From: Bursaphelenchus xylophilus | Lineage: Eukaryota; Nematoda; Chromadorea; Rhabditida; Aphelenchoididae | Length of the DNA stretch: 64,000 nucleotides | Reading direction: 5' to 3' | Assembly: GCA_904066235.2 (NCBI GenBank) | Contig: CAJFCV020000001.1 | Span: 13,945,291 to 14,009,290, forward strand | Shown here: positions 34,251-45,303 of the stretch, in pieces | Numbering within the stretch: the stretch's first letter is position 1 | Layout: every line of letters begins with the position of its first letter | Notes under the pieces: model-generated | Told to the model about the DNA's origin: nothing | Database searches by the model: none | Seen by the model: the letters and a program-made list of their open reading frames with translations, nothing else | Made by a program: the position numbers and the translations under genes

Positions 34251-37200
34251 GTTTTAAAAAAAGGTCAATTAGTGATGACGGAGTGAATTGACAAGACATA
34301 TACCATTCGAAAGATAACCTCATAAGATTTTAGCACGGCAAGTTTCAGCTTTTTTGGAATCAAATTGCGCGCACACTGGGCGAAACACTCTGATATTATA
34401 CTAGGCACCGGTTTTAAAAAAAGGTGAATTAGTGATGACGGAGTGAATTGACAAGACAGATACCATTCGAAAGGTAACCTCACAAGATTTTAGCACGACA
34501 AGATTCAGCTTTTTTGGAATCAAATTGCGCCCACACTGGGCGAAACACTCTGATATTGTACTAGGCACCGGTTTTGAAAAAAGGTGAATTAGTGATGACG
34601 GAGTGAATTGACAAGACATATACCATTCGAAAGGTAACCTCATAAGATTTTAGCACGGCAAGTTTCAGCTTTTTTGGAATCAAATTGCGCCCACACTGGG
34701 CGAAACACTCTGATATTATACTAGGCACCGGTTTTGAAAAAAGGTGAATTAGTGATGACGGAGTGAATTGACAAGACATATACCATTCGAAAGGTAACCT
34801 CATAAGATTTTAGCACGGCAAGTTTCAGCTTTTTTGGAATCAAATTGCGCGCACACTGGGCGAAACACTCTGATATTATACTAGGCACCGGTTTTAAAAA
34901 AGGTCAATTAGTGATGACGGAGTGAATTGACAAGACATACACCATTCGAAAGGTAACCTCATAAGATTTTAGCACGGCCAGTTTCAGCTCTTTTGCAATC
35001 AAATTACGCCCACACTGGGCGAAACACTCTGATATTATACTAGGCACCGGTTTTAAAAAAAGGTCAATTAGTGATGGCGGAGTGAATTGACAAGACATAT
35101 ACCATTCAAAAGGTAACCTCATAAGATTTTAGCACGGCAATTTTCAGCTATTTTGCAATCAAATTACGCCCACACTGGGCGAAACACTCTGATATTATAT
35201 TAGGCACCGGTTTTAAAAAAAGGTCAATTAGTGATGGCGGAGTGAATTGACAAGACATACACCATTCAAAAGGTAACTTCATAGGATTTTAGCACGGCCA
35301 GTTTCAGCTCTTTTGCAATCAAATTACGCCCACACTGGGCGAAACACTCTGATATTATACTAGGCACCGGTTTTAAAAAAAGGTCAATTAGTGATGGCGG
35401 AGTGAATTGACAAGACATACACCATTCGAAAGGTAACCTCATAAGATTTTAGCACGGCAATTTTCAGCTATTTTGCAATCAAATTACGCCCACACTGGGC
35501 GAAACACTCTGATATTATATTAGGCACCGGTTTTAAAAAAAGGTCAATTAGTGATGACGGAGTGAATTGACAAGACATATACCATTCGAAAGGTAACCTC
35601 ATAAGATTTTAGCACGGCAAGTTTCAGCTTTTTTGGAATCAAATTGCGCCCACACTGGGCGAAACACTCTGATATTATACTAGGCACCGGTTTTGAAAAA
35701 AGGTGAATTAGTGATGACGGAGTGAATTGACAAGACATATACCATTCGAAAGGTAACCTCATAAGATTTTAGCACGGCAAGATTCAGCTTGTTTGGAATC
35801 AAATTGCGCCCACACTGGGCGAAACACTCTGATATTATACTAGGCACCGGTTTTGAAAAAAGGTGAATTAGTGATGACGGAGTGAATTGACAAGACATAT
35901 ACCATTCGAAAGGTAACCTCATAAGATTTTAGCACGGCAAGTTTCAGCTTTTTTGGAATCAAATTACGCCCACACTGGGCGAAACACTCTGATATTATAC
36001 TAGGCACCGGTTTTGAAAAAAGGTCAATTAGTGATGACGGAGTGAATTGACAAGACATATACCATTCGAAAGGTAACCTCATAAGATTTTAGCACGGCAA
36101 GTTTCAGCTTGTTTGGAATCAAATTGCGCCCATACTGGGCGAAACACTCTGATATTATACTAGGCACCGGTTTTAAAAAAAGGTCAATTAGTGATGACGG
36201 AGTGAATTGACAAGACATATACCATTCGAAAGGTAACCTCATAAGATTTTAGCACGGCAAGTTTCAGCTTTTTTGGAATCAAATTACGCCCACACTGGGC
36301 GAAACACTCTGATATTATACTAGGCACCGGTTTTAAAAAAGGTCAATTAGTGATGACGGAGTGAATTGACAAGACATATACCATTCGAAAGGTAACCTCA
36401 TAAGATTTTAGCACGGCAAGTTTCAGCTTTTTTGGAATCAAATTACGCCCACACTGGGCGAAACACTCTGATATTATACTAGGCACCGGTTTTGAAAAAA
36501 GGTCAATTAGTGATGACGGAGTGAATTGACAAGACATATACCATTCGAAAGGTAACCTCATAAGATTTTAGCACGGCAAGTTTCAGCTTTTTTGGAATCA
36601 AATTACGCCCACACTGGGCGAAACACTCTGATATTATACTAGGCACCGGTTTTGAAAAAAGGTCAATTAGTGATGACGGAGTGAATTGACAAGACATATA
36701 CCATTCGAAAGGTAACCTCATAAGATTTTAGCACGGCAAGTTTCAGCTTTTTTGGAATCAAACTGCGCCCACACTGGGCGAAACACTCTGATATTATACT
36801 AGGCACCGGTTTTAAAAAAGGTCAATTAGTGATGACGGAGTGAATTGACAAGACATATACCATTCGAAAGGCAACCTCATAAGATTTTAGCACGGCCAGT
36901 TTCAGCTTTTTTGCAATCAAATTACGCCCACACTGGGCGAAACACTCTGATATTATACTAGGCACCGGTTTTAAAAAAGGTCAATTAGTGATGGCGGAGT
37001 GAATTGACAAGACATATACCATTCGAAAGGTAACCTCATAAGATTTTAGCACGGCAAGTTTCAGCTATTTTGCAATCAAATTACGCCCACACTGGGCGAA
37101 ACACTCTGATATTATATTAGGCACCGGTTTTAAAAAAGGTCAATTAGTGATGGCGGAGTGAATTGACAAGACATACACCATTCAAAAGGTAACCTCATAG

Positions 37201-39623
37201 GATTTTAGCACGGCCAGTTTCAGCTCTTTTGCAATCAAATTACGCCCACACTGGGCGAAACACTCTGATATTATACTAGGCACCGGTTTTAAAAAAGGTC
37301 AATTAGTGATGGCGGAGTGAATTGACAAGACATACACCATTCGAAAGGTAACCTCATAAGATTTTAGCACGGCAAGTTTTCAGCTATTTTGCAATCAAAT
37401 TACGCCCACACTGGGCGAAACACTCTGATATTATATTAGGCACCGGTTTTAAAAAAAGGTCAATTAGTGATGGCGGAGTGAATTGACAAGACATACACCA
37501 TTCGAAAGGTAACCTCATAAGATTTTAGCACGGCCAGTTTCAGCTTTTTTTCATTCAAATTACGCCCACACTGGGCGAAACACTCTGATATTATACTAGG
37601 CACCGGTTTTAAAAAAAGGTCAATTAGTGATGGCGGAGTGAATTGACAAGACATATACCATTCGAAAGGTAACCTCATGAGATTTTAGCACGGCAAGTTT
37701 TAGCTTTTTTGGAATCAAATTACGCCCACACTGGGCGAAACACTCTGATATTATACTAGGCACCGGTTTTAAAAAAAGGTCAATTAGTGATGACGGAGTG
37801 AATTGACAAGACATACACCATTCGAAAGGTAACCTCATAAGATTTTAGCACGGCCAGTTTCAGCTTTTTTGCAATCAAATTACGCCCACACTGGGCGAAA
37901 CACTCTGATATTATACTAGGCACCGGTTTTAAAAAAAGGTCAATTAGTGATGACGGAGTGAATTGACAAGACATACACCATTCGAAAGGTAACCTCATAA
38001 GATTTTAGCACGGCAAGTTTCAGCTTTTTTGGAATCAAATTACGCCCACACTGGGCGAAACACTCTGATATTATACTAGGCACCGGTTTTAAAAAAGGTC
38101 AATTAGTGATGACGGAGTGAATTGACAAGACATATACCATTCGAAAGGTAACCTCATAAGATTTTAGCACGGCAAGTTTCAGCTATTTTGCAATCAAATT
38201 ACGCCCACACTGGGCGAAACACTCTGATATTATACTAGGCACCGGTTTTAAAAAAAGGTCAATTAGTGATGGCGGAGTGAATTGACAAGACATATACCAT
38301 TCGAAAGGTAACCTCATAAGATTTTAGCACGGCAAGTTTCAGCTTTTTTGCAATCAAATTACGCCCACACTGGGCGAAACACTCTGATATTATACTAGGC
38401 ACCGGTTTTAAAAAAAGGTCAATTAGTGATGACGGAGTGAATTGACAAGACATACACCATTCGAAAGGTAACCTCATAAGATTTTAGCACGGCCAGTTTC
38501 AGCTTTTTTGCAATCAAATTACGCCCACACTGGGCGAAACACTCTGATATTATACTAGGCACCGTTTTTAAAAAAAGGTCAATTAGTGATGACGTAGTGA
38601 ATTGACAAGACATACACCATTCGAAAGGTAACCTCATAAGATTTTAGCACGGCAAGTTTCAGCTTTTTTGGAATCAAACTGCGCCCACACTGGGCGAAAC
38701 ACTCTGATATTATACTAGGCACCGGTTTTAAAAAAAGGTCAATTAGTGATGGCGGAGTGAATTGACAAGACATATACCATTCGAAAGGTAACCTCATAAG
38801 ATTTTAGCACGGCAAGTTTCAGCTTTTTTGGAATCAAATTACACCCACACCGGGCGAAACACTCTGATATTATACTAGGCACCGGTTTTAAAAAAAGGTC
38901 AATTAGTGATGACGGAGTGAATTGACAAGACATATACCATTCGAAAGGTTACCTCATAAGATTTTAGCACGGCAAGTTTCAGCTTTTTTGGAATCAAATT
39001 GCGCCCACACTGGGCGAAACACTCTGATATTATACTAGGCACCGGTTTTGAAAAAAGGTGAATTAGTGATGACGGAGTAAATTGACAAGACATATACCAT
39101 TCGAAAGGTAACCTCATAAGATTTTAGCACGGCAAGTTTCAGCTTTTTTGGAATCAAATTACGCCCACACTGGGCGAAACACTCTGATATTATACTAGGC
39201 ACCGGTTTTAAAAAAGGTCAATTAGTGATGACGGAGTGAATTGACAAGACATACACCATTCGAAAGGTAACCTCATAAGATTTTAGCACGGCAATTTTCA
39301 GCTATTTTGCAATCAAATTACGCCCACACTGGGCGAAACACTCTGATATTATACTAGGCACCGGTTTTAAAAAAAGGTCAATTAGTGATGGCGGAGTGAA
39401 TTGACAAGACATACACCATTCGAAAGGTAACCTCATAAGATTTTAGCACGGCCAGTTTCAGCTTTTTTGCAATCAAATTACGCCCACACTGGGCGAAACA
39501 CTCTGATATTATACTAGGCACCGGTTTTAAAAAAAGGTCAATTAGTGATGACGGAGTGAATTGACAAGACATATACCATTCGAAAGGTAACCTCATAAGA
39601 TTTTAGCACGGCAAGTTTCAGCT
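34251..39623. repeat. 160-bp satellite array, subdomain III (dimer-containing)
   Basis: About 33 monomers, more mixed than subdomain II. Between about 34,900 and 35,540, and again near 37,000-37,500, monomers with GGCCAGTTTCAGCTCTTTTG alternate with monomers carrying CAGCTATTTTGC, a two-monomer period. It breaks off at the assembly gap in the middle of a monomer. Confidence 0.95.
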
Positions 39624-40123
39624 NNNNNNNNNNNNNNNNNNNNNNNNNNNNNNNNNNNNNNNNNNNNNNNNNNNNNNNNNNNNNNNNNNNNNNNNNNNNN
39701 NNNNNNNNNNNNNNNNNNNNNNNNNNNNNNNNNNNNNNNNNNNNNNNNNNNNNNNNNNNNNNNNNNNNNNNNNNNNNNNNNNNNNNNNNNNNNNNNNNNN
39801 NNNNNNNNNNNNNNNNNNNNNNNNNNNNNNNNNNNNNNNNNNNNNNNNNNNNNNNNNNNNNNNNNNNNNNNNNNNNNNNNNNNNNNNNNNNNNNNNNNNN
39901 NNNNNNNNNNNNNNNNNNNNNNNNNNNNNNNNNNNNNNNNNNNNNNNNNNNNNNNNNNNNNNNNNNNNNNNNNNNNNNNNNNNNNNNNNNNNNNNNNNNN
40001 NNNNNNNNNNNNNNNNNNNNNNNNNNNNNNNNNNNNNNNNNNNNNNNNNNNNNNNNNNNNNNNNNNNNNNNNNNNNNNNNNNNNNNNNNNNNNNNNNNNN
40101 NNNNNNNNNNNNNNNNNNNNNNN
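39624..40123. other. Assembly gap, exactly 500 N
   Basis: A run of 500 undetermined bases lies inside the satellite, with satellite on both sides in the same orientation. A round number suggests a placeholder length, so the true array is probably longer or shorter than drawn. Confidence 0.99.
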
Positions 40124-40475
40124 ATCAAATTACGCCCACACTGGGCGAAACACTCTGATATTATACTAGGCACCGGTTTTAAAAAAAGGTCAATTAGTGA
40201 TGACGGAGTGAATTGACAAGACATATATCATTCGAAAGGTAACCTCATAAGATTTTAGCATGGCAAGTTTCAGCTTTTTTGCAATCAAATTGCGCCTGCC
40301 TGAGGCGAAACACTCTGATATTATACTAGGCACCGGTTTTGAAAAAAGGTGAATTAGTGATGACGGAGTGAATTGACAAGACAGATACCATTCGAAAGAT
40401 AACCTCATAAGATTTTAGCACGGCAAGTTTCAGCTTTTTTGGAATCAAATTGCGCCCACACTGGGCGAAACACTC
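40124..40475. repeat. 160-bp satellite between gap and LTR element
   Basis: Two full monomers and a partial one; the first with the alternative dyad CGCCTGCCTGAGGCG is at about 40,294. Interrupted at CGAAACACTC by the LTR element. Confidence 0.95.
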
Positions 40476-40849
40476 AGTACAGCCGTGAGGCGTTTGGACC
40501 GCCGCCGAGTCCCGAAGCGATCAGATTGACAGCATTGGCATTCCGTCGCAAGCCGTGGAAATGGGAATTATGGGGACAATCGGGACAGTGGATTGGATGG
40601 ACACGTAGGAGAAGGCCGAGAAGAGTCGAGGACCGCTCGGGCCAGAGGATTCACCAGTGATATTAGATCCGATTGATATTCGTTTATACTATTGTAGTCG
40701 GGTTTGAGGTGATAAAGCGTGTATTGTTGATTGTCGGGAATTGTTGGTTGTGTTGAGGATTTTAGGAACACGTCGAGGGATTTATCCTGAGACTCTTCCG
40801 GCTGAACGGTGTCCGAGCCTGTGAGCGAGGAACCGGGTATTTCAGTAGT
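40476..40849 (+). repeat. 5' LTR
   Basis: 374 bp, more GC-rich than the satellite, starting AGTACAGCCGTGAGGCG and ending TTTCAGTAGT. The same length and sequence recur at 43939-44312. Confidence 0.9.
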
Positions 40850-40867
40850 TGGCGACCACGGAGGCGT
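40850..40867 (+). other. Probable primer-binding site
   Basis: TGGCGACCACGGAGGCGT starts on the base after the LTR with the TGG expected to pair with the CCA end of a tRNA. TGGCGACC-type sites are known from elements primed by tRNA-Arg; which tRNA this one uses is not established. Confidence 0.55.
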
Positions 40868-41650
40868 TGCCACATCAAAGTTCGTGGACCTCGCGTGAGA
40901 ATTTCCCAAGGAACTCTAAGTAATTCCGAGGGAAAAAGGTCTGTGCCATAAGCGAAAGCGGCCGACCTAAAAGTCAATCACTTCCTAATAATAAGGTCGT
41001 TGATTTGACGCTGGGTTTTCACTCAAAATTCGTGAAAAATCCAGCTCCGCAGAGCCCTTCAAAATTCAGGTAACTCTGTCGGAACAGCGTTGAGTCCATC
41101 AAGATTCGGACAATAAAACGGCTGTAGATCTAAAAAAGGAATAGATCTAACGAGGTGAAGCTATTCTTCCCCGATTCTGGACGAATTTCCTTCAAATTTT
41201 GGGAAAATTCGCACCTTGACCTAGTACAATATAAAGTCTAGTGTCTAAGTGATTATTACCGAACTCTTCGACGATTTAGAGTTGAAGTCGGTCGTGTTGA
41301 AGGTGTACACCGGAGAAATCGGCGTAATTTTGAGGAATTTTTGGGTAAATTTGAGCTTTTACCTTATTTTAGGTATCAAATTAGTTGTGATTATAATTCT
41401 TTGAAGGAAGGGAATTTTGTTGTGCTTTTGGGTTTTTATTAAACAATATTGTGCTCGTGACGTGTTGTACCTTCTGTCTCGCGTGAAACTTTTGAATTTC
41501 TTCGAGAATTTTGATCCGATATTACCCTTGATTGTTCCAGGTTCCGAGCTTGATCGTTCCAAGTTCCAATAGACGTCTCCACCTGAGCCAGAGCAATAAC
41601 CACCAGCCAGATTAGGTAAGTCTTTCACATTTGTTGTGCAACGTTTAGGG
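40868..41650 (+). other. Untranslated leader of the LTR element
   Basis: About 780 bp without a long open frame. A GTAAGT at 41615 and a TTTAG just before the Gag ATG resemble splice sites but are only about 34 bp apart, too close for a normal intron. Confidence 0.5.
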
Positions 41651-42592
41651 ATGGCAAAAGGGGACCAAAATTTGAGTGAAGGCGCAGCAGGAATAGAGGC
41701 GCTTAGAGAGGAGCTGAAAACTAGCAATGAGGCAGCAAATCAGCGCCAAGAAGCGTTAGGAAAAACGTTGGCGGCGCTGATGGACAAAATTAGCGTATTT
41801 TCGGGCACCGCGGCTCCACCAAAAACGGAGAATTCTCCCTCAAGTTCTGAAGAGAGACCTAAAACTGATTTTGCTGAGCTGATGCTCTTGGAAATGAGGT
41901 TGCCAACCTTGACGGGCAGGGAAAAAGCAAGTGAAATCAACAGTTTCCTGTATAAATTTAAAGTAGGGGCGAGAAATCTTCCTTCATCAGAGAAGAGGGA
42001 TCTTCTTGAGTCCAAACTGGCACATCAAGCATTGAGAATTTGGGAACATTGCAAAATGGCAGCGGGTGACAGGGAATTTGAAGAGATTTTTGATAATTTT
42101 GAAAGCGAAGTGAAGAGTCGCATCTCCGATACTAGAGACTGGTCGGCGATATTTTTGAAGCCTTTCTTTCGCAGACACGACTTGCACATGCGTGATTATG
42201 CGGATAGGATTATGGACCTTACAGTGCGCGCATTCGCAGGGGCACCCAAAGAGATTCTTGAGCGACAAATGATAGCGAAATTTTTGAGCGGCGTAAATCA
42301 TAAGGAAGTTGGAATTGCATTAGCAGCCGAAAAGCATAAAAATTTGCCATTTGAGGAGATGGTTAAGATAGCGATTAATGTGTATGATTATAGCCAAGGA
42401 AACGTGTGCCGACCTCAACAGCAGCAAGCATTCGACAATGGGAACGACTTCATTGATCCTCCTGCAGCGCATCTAAGTGGGTTTTGGGACATTCCGACTC
42501 AGAATAATCGGCCGACTCCTCAATCAACGGGTGGAAACATCAGTCCAAATGCAAATCAACATCAGGATTTTCACCGCCCCGGCCTGCAATAA
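41651..42592 (+). CDS. Gag (capsid) protein of the LTR element
   Basis: 313 residues from the ATG at 41651 to the TAA at 42590-42592. The first 75 residues are a polar, charged leader. Residues about 80-260 are helical and resemble a retrotransposon capsid: MRLPTLTGREKASEINSF, then W/F-containing segments ending in KFLSGVNHKEVG and a helix with FEEMVKIAINVYDYSQ. The C-terminal 50 residues are Gln/Asn/Pro-rich. Capsid proteins of this type package element RNA into cytoplasmic particles. The zinc knuckle that normally ends Gag is not in this frame but in the overlapping -1 frame, so a fusion would need a frameshift or splicing. I see no canonical slippery heptamer in the overlap (42508-42592). 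Confidence 0.8.
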   Translation: MAKGDQNLSEGAAGIEALREELKTSNEAANQRQEALGKTLAALMDKISVFSGTAAPPKTENSPSSSEERPKTDFAELMLLEMRLPTLTGREKASEINSFLYKFKVGARNLPSSEKRDLLESKLAHQALRIWEHCKMAAGDREFEEIFDNFESEVKSRISDTRDWSAIFLKPFFRRHDLHMRDYADRIMDLTVRAFAGAPKEILERQMIAKFLSGVNHKEVGIALAAEKHKNLPFEEMVKIAINVYDYSQGNVCRPQQQQAFDNGNDFIDPPAAHLSGFWDIPTQNNRPTPQSTGGNISPNANQHQDFHRPGLQ

Positions 42593-43674
42593 ACTCGCGC
42601 AAGCCAGAGCCGGGTAAAAAGAGCAACAGTTTTATTGCGCGACCCCTATGTCAGTATTGCGATGGAGGAAAACATTTGATAAAGGATTGCGATAAACGAA
42701 AAGATTATTTGGGAGAGCTGAGAAAGAAGGCATTAGCAGCTCGGGTGAGTTATAAAGCGAATAGAGCACCTAGCAACATCATTTCATATGGTGCAGTGAA
42801 GCAAGAAGCGAAAGAAAATCCTGGGGATAAAGTTATCGGAAACTTCACGGTAAATAAAATTGAGAATCTGACAGAAACATCCGAACAGAAATCATCTGTC
42901 ACGTGCTCAAATCTTGAGAAATTGGGTACAAGTAACGAGGAATTTGAATTCGGGGATCTTGCGACATTATTCGTTGAGCCAGTGGTTGCGAGCCTATCCT
43001 CAAAGGTCCACCCACAGACAGACTACACGTTGGAGTTGTCAAAATCTGCGTTTATGAGTTGGAAGCGCGAGAATAAGGGAAAAATTCCGAGTTTTGAGGA
43101 GATCTTGGAAGATTCCATATACGAAAAATGGTTTAATGCTAGTGACCTTGAGATCAACTGTTCGAAAATCAGTGTAGATATCGCGAAGGAAGATACTTTC
43201 GAAGGTTTTGAGAAGAGAAAGGAGCTTTCGACAGAATTTGTTCCAAGAGTCGATCAAAATATTCAAATTTCCGATAATTGCCTAAAGGATAATATGTTTC
43301 TGGAGTCATTTCCCCCTGCTAAAGGCTGCAAGTTTAAGTTCTTGGAGGAAAATCGCGGGTTCAATGATAATTTCGACAAAAAGAACTCGATAGAATGGTC
43401 ATATTCATCGCGAATTGAAGGAAAAGGAACTAAATTTAAATATTCGGAGGTTCGTATCATTTGTGCGGCTAACTTGATCGTAAATTGCTGTTTTAGTGTA
43501 GAAATACCGTCTTTTATTGTAGTGTCTTGTATGATTTCGAAGGTGTTTCTATTTTTGATTCGTAAATTCTCTGTTTACTTATATTGTTCCGGTAAAACAT
43601 CAGCTCGTACCTTATTTGCAAATGAATTTCGGGATCCCATAAAATATCCTGAAAACCCGGAACTTGTTTTTTGA
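42508..43674 (+). CDS. Second frame: CCHC zinc knuckle plus unrecognised protein with hydrophobic C-terminus
   Basis: Open from 42508, just after a TAA at 42505, to the TGA at 43672-43674, in the -1 frame relative to Gag, and without an early ATG. A perfect C-x2-C-x4-H-x4-C knuckle (CQYCDGGKHLIKDC) is at 42649-42690, followed by a basic stretch. The next 230 or so residues are acidic and unrecognised (for example FEFGDLATLFVEP, GKIPSFEEILEDSIYEKW). Near the C-terminus two hydrophobic segments (IICAANLIVNCCF and FIVVSCMISKVFLFLI) could be membrane-spanning. It has no polymerase, protease or integrase signature. It could be a diverged remnant of the pol region, or a captured sequence. Confidence 0.6.
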   Translation, partial: SADSSINGWKHQSKCKSTSGFSPPRPAINSRKPEPGKKSNSFIARPLCQYCDGGKHLIKDCDKRKDYLGELRKKALAARVSYKANRAPSNIISYGAVKQEAKENPGDKVIGNFTVNKIENLTETSEQKSSVTCSNLEKLGTSNEEFEFGDLATLFVEPVVASLSSKVHPQTDYTLELSKSAFMSWKRENKGKIPSFEEILEDSIYEKWFNASDLEINCSKISVDIAKEDTFEGFEKRKELSTEFVPRVDQNIQISDNCLKDNMFLESFPPAKGCKFKFLEENRGFNDNFDKKNSIEWSYSSRIEGKGTKFKYSEVRIICAANLIVNCCFSVEIPSFIVVSCMISKVFLFLIRKFSVYLYCSGKTSARTLFANEFRDPIKYPENPELVF

Positions 43675-43925
43675 AGTCGAGGACGGCTTCAGATGTGTAG
43701 GGGGGAGTTTGGGGTGTTTAGGATATTTTAGGGACTTTCATTAACTTTAACTCTTCTTTATTTTCAGATTTCGCCGTTTGTTTTCCTTCTTTCCAGCCAA
43801 ACCACGCCGAACCCGCCTTGCCGTGCCGAACCGAACTCCGAAAGCCGAGAACCGACCCTTCCACATGTGCCGAAACCTTGGATTGAGTGCTGGTCAACGA
43901 CGTGACGCCGAGGACGTCGTCAGAC

Positions 43926-43938
43926 TATGGAGGGGGCG
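43926..43938 (+). other. Polypurine tract before the 3' LTR
   Basis: TATGGAGGGGGCG immediately precedes the second LTR, as expected for the plus-strand primer of an LTR element. Confidence 0.6.
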
Positions 43939-44312
43939 AGTACAGCCGTGAGGCGTTTGGACCGCCGCCGAGTCCCGAAGCGATCAGATTGACAGCATTG
44001 GCATTCCGTCGCAAGCCGTGGAAATGGGAATTATGGGGACAATCGGGACAGTGGATTGGATGGACACGTAGGAGAAGGCCGAGAAGAGTCGAGGACCGCT
44101 CGGGCCAGAGGATTCACCAGTGATATTAGATCCGATTGATATTCGTTTATACTATTGTAGTCGGGTTTGAGGTGATAAAGCGTGTATTGTTGATTGTCGG
44201 GAATTGTTGGTTGTGTTGAGGATTTTAGGAACACGTCGAGGGATTTATCCTGAGACTCTTCCGGCTGAACGGTGTCCGAGCCTGTGAGCGAGGAACCGGG
44301 TATTTCAGTAGT
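43939..44312 (+). repeat. 3' LTR
   Basis: 374 bp, same as the 5' LTR, followed by the ACTC duplication (44313-44316) and resumption of the interrupted monomer (TGATATTGTACTAGG). Confidence 0.9.
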
Positions 44313-45303
44313 ACTCTGATATTGTACTAGGCACCGGTTTTGAAAAAAGGTGAATTAGTGATGACGGAGTGAATTGACAAGACATATACCATTCGAAAGG
44401 TAACCTCATAAGATTTTAGCACGGCAAGATTCAGCTTGTTTGGAATCAAATTGCGCCCATACTGAGCGAAACACTCTGATATTATACTAGGCACCGGTTT
44501 TAAAAAAAGGTCAATTAGTGATGACGGAGTGAATTGACAAGACATATACCGTTCGAAAGGTAACCTCACAAGATTTTAGCACGGCAAGTTTCAGCTTTTT
44601 TGGAATCAAATTGCGTCTGCCCGAGGCGAAACACTCTGATATTATACTAGGCACCGGTTTTGAAAAAAGGTGAATTAGTGATGACGGAGTGAATTGACAA
44701 GACAGATACCATTCGAAAGATAACCTCATAAGATTTTAGCACGGCAAGTTTCAGCTTTTTTGGAATCAAATTGCGCCCACACTGGGCGAAACACTCTGAT
44801 ATTGTACTAGGCACCGGTTTTGAAAAAAGGTGAATTAGTGATGACGGAGTGAATTGACAAGACATATACCATTCGAAAGGTAACCTCATAAGATTTTAGC
44901 ACGGCAAGATTCAGCTTGTTTGGAATCAAATTGCGCCCATACTGAGCGAAACACTCTGATATTATACTAGGCACCGGTTTTAAAAAAAGGTCAATTAGTG
45001 ATGACGGAGTGAATTGACAAGACATATACCATTCGAAAGATAACCTCATAAGATTTTAGCACGGCAAGTTTCAGCTTTTTTGGAATCAAATTGCGCGCAC
45101 ACTGGGCGAAACACTCTGATATTATACTAGGCACCGGTTTTAAAAAAAGGTGAATTAGTGATGACGGAGTGAATTGACAAGACATATACCATTCGAAAGG
45201 TAACCTCATAAGATTTTAGCACGGCAAGATTCAGCTTTTTTCGAATCAAATTGCGCCCACACTGCGCGAAACACTCTGATATTATACTAGGCACCGGTTT
45301 TAA
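44313..45303. repeat. 160-bp satellite between LTR element and piggyBac-like element
   Basis: About six monomers in the same orientation, including variants with the dyad arms CGTCT/AGGCG and with CGCCC-ATACTGAGCG. It ends at CACCGGTTTTAA, where the next element is inserted. Confidence 0.95.

Larger units (their letters stand above)
40476..44312 (+). mobile_element. Non-autonomous Gag-encoding LTR retrotransposon (3,837 bp)
   Basis: Two 374-bp direct terminal repeats (40476-40849 and 43939-44312) that I find identical wherever compared, a TGG-starting primer-binding-like site directly after the first, a purine tract (GGAGGGGGCG) directly before the second, and the four-base duplication ACTC on both sides within one satellite monomer. 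Inside are a Gag frame and a second frame beginning with a CCHC zinc knuckle. I see no protease DSG/DTG site, reverse transcriptase, RNase H or integrase. The 4-bp duplication and Gag style favour the Ty3/gypsy side. The element must borrow enzymes from an autonomous relative. LTR ends are AGTAC...GTAGT and not TG...CA. Confidence 0.85.

Noticed and set aside
39538..40224. 228-residue open frame across the gap
   Set aside because: It is open only because 500 N are translated as X.
40439..40660. Gene in the LTR (GC-rich 73-residue frame, repeated at 43887-44123)
   Set aside because: The frame lies in both LTR copies and starts in unrelated flanking sequence each time; it is a composition effect of the GC-rich LTR.
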